The position numbers and the translations under genes were made by a program. A DNA stretch of 16,524 nucleotides from Cylindrotheca closterium. Taxonomy: Eukaryota; Bacillariophyta; Bacillariophyceae; Bacillariales; Bacillariaceae. A model generated the notes under the pieces. The model was not told where the DNA came from. It saw nothing but the letters and a program-made list of their open reading frames with translations, and did not search any database. The stretch spans positions 2,097 through 18,620 of the forward strand of contig CAKOGP040001784.1 in the NCBI GenBank assembly GCA_933822405.4. The letters run 5' to 3'. Shown here one piece after another: positions 15,888-16,524 of this stretch; the first letter of the stretch is position 1; each line of letters begins with the position of its first letter.

Positions 15888-16524
15888 ATTGTCGTGATGA
15901 ATGATGACGACGACTATACTCTATTGTCTCCCAACACACAAGAAGACACTATATATTGCTTTCACGACATGATCATGCATGTAGCTGTCACGACAGCTTC
16001 ATCATTTCATTCGTTTGTATCAACAGTTAGACCGTTTTGTTTGCAAGAAATTTGCAATAACAAAACTGTACATTATAAAATATTATATATCAATTATAAA
16101 ATTCTATATTCAAGAAAATAGTGAGAAAAAGGAAACATTTTCTTCTTGATTGTTGGCGTTCCAACGAGTGGGTGAGTCTAGTTGGGTGTAGCCAGGCAGG
16201 GCTGGCTAACTACCGGTAGCTACCTTTCACTTCTTTCTTACACCGATCGATAGCATTCTGTACAGTAGCTACCGTACTACAGCAGGTTTCTCGAATCATC
16301 ATTTTCCCATCCTTCTCTTCTCATCATCTTTCGATCGAACCAAGATTGAACTTCCAACATACAGTACTGTAGGGTACAGAAAAAGTGTTCCTCTTTTTAT
16401 GTTGTGACTGGCATTTTCAATTTTGAGCTTTTTTATATTTGGGGGAAATCGGAATTCAAAAAGAAAAAGGGAGTCCCGAATCGAATCTTGCGAAAAAATT
16501 AATAGCAGTGCACCATCATGCTTC
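15888..16524. other. Right-edge non-coding stretch
   Basis: This is the 3' flank of the secreted-protein gene, then AT-rich sequence (16020-16140). A perfect 7-bp-arm hairpin (16189-16208) and a TACCGGTA palindrome (16211-16218) lie next to each other, with GTACAG words after them. A plus-strand open frame of 75 codons at 15894-16121 has no support. No gene is seen to the window end. Confidence 0.5.
16189..16208. repeat. Perfect hairpin, 7-bp stem and 6-nt loop
   Basis: TAGCCAG (16189-16195) pairs exactly with CTGGCTA (16202-16208), with loop GCAGGG. It lies 2 bp left of a TACCGGTA palindrome. It is too isolated and T-poor downstream to call a terminator; this is a eukaryotic context. Confidence 0.55.

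Noticed and set aside
1..16524. tRNA, rRNA and CRISPR-like arrays
   Set aside because: No T-loop consensus with a matching acceptor stem, no rRNA-like conserved words and no regularly spaced repeats were found by eye.

Overview
This window looks like nuclear DNA from a unicellular stramenopile alga, most probably a pennate diatom. The reasons are that genes are short and intron-poor on both strands, one intron has clear GT/AG borders, there are no bacterial operons or ribosome-binding sites, and simple repeats are very common, often inside coding sequence as Asn, Asp or Ser-Thr-Ile runs. One protein starts with a signal peptide followed by a Gly|Phe-Ser-Thr junction like the Phe-containing motif of diatom plastid pre-sequences. 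The species is not identified. The palindrome TACCGGTA occurs seven times.

Left third (1-4914). A reverse-strand gene (457-1337) encodes a probable plastid-directed multi-span membrane protein whose frame is broken at an A6 run. A forward gene (2176-2639) has a TATA box and also changes frame. A reverse gene (2801-3043) encodes an 80-residue protein starting MGCGSSK, a dual lipidation signal. A reverse-strand frame with two in-frame stops (3996-4361) may be a decayed gene. The rest is AT-rich spacer.

Middle (4915-11918). Four intact genes lie here: a 453-residue low-complexity protein with a duplicated motif set (4915-6276, minus), an ArfGAP of SMAP-like layout (6798-7742, minus), a stand-alone PARP-type zinc-finger protein (8106-8714, plus) that shares a 363-bp divergent promoter region with the ArfGAP gene, and an 822-residue protein (9450-11918, minus). 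The last has an acidic disordered N-terminal half, a tryptophan-motif region and five consecutive ubiquitin-like folds. It is the most unusual gene here.

Right third (11919-16524). About 2.2 kb on the minus strand (12515-14674) is a P-loop NTPase gene broken into many frames, with a Walker A motif and a Gly-Gly-Val-Pro-Arg motif as in the Crinkler/RHS-like NTPase families. Next is a two-exon plus-strand gene (15309-15887) for a 90-residue secreted basic protein, then non-coding sequence.

The genes do not form an obvious pathway. The ArfGAP works in vesicle traffic, the PARP-type finger suggests DNA-break recognition, and the tandem ubiquitin-like protein is probably a scaffold. All domain assignments come from reading motifs by eye; no search was run.
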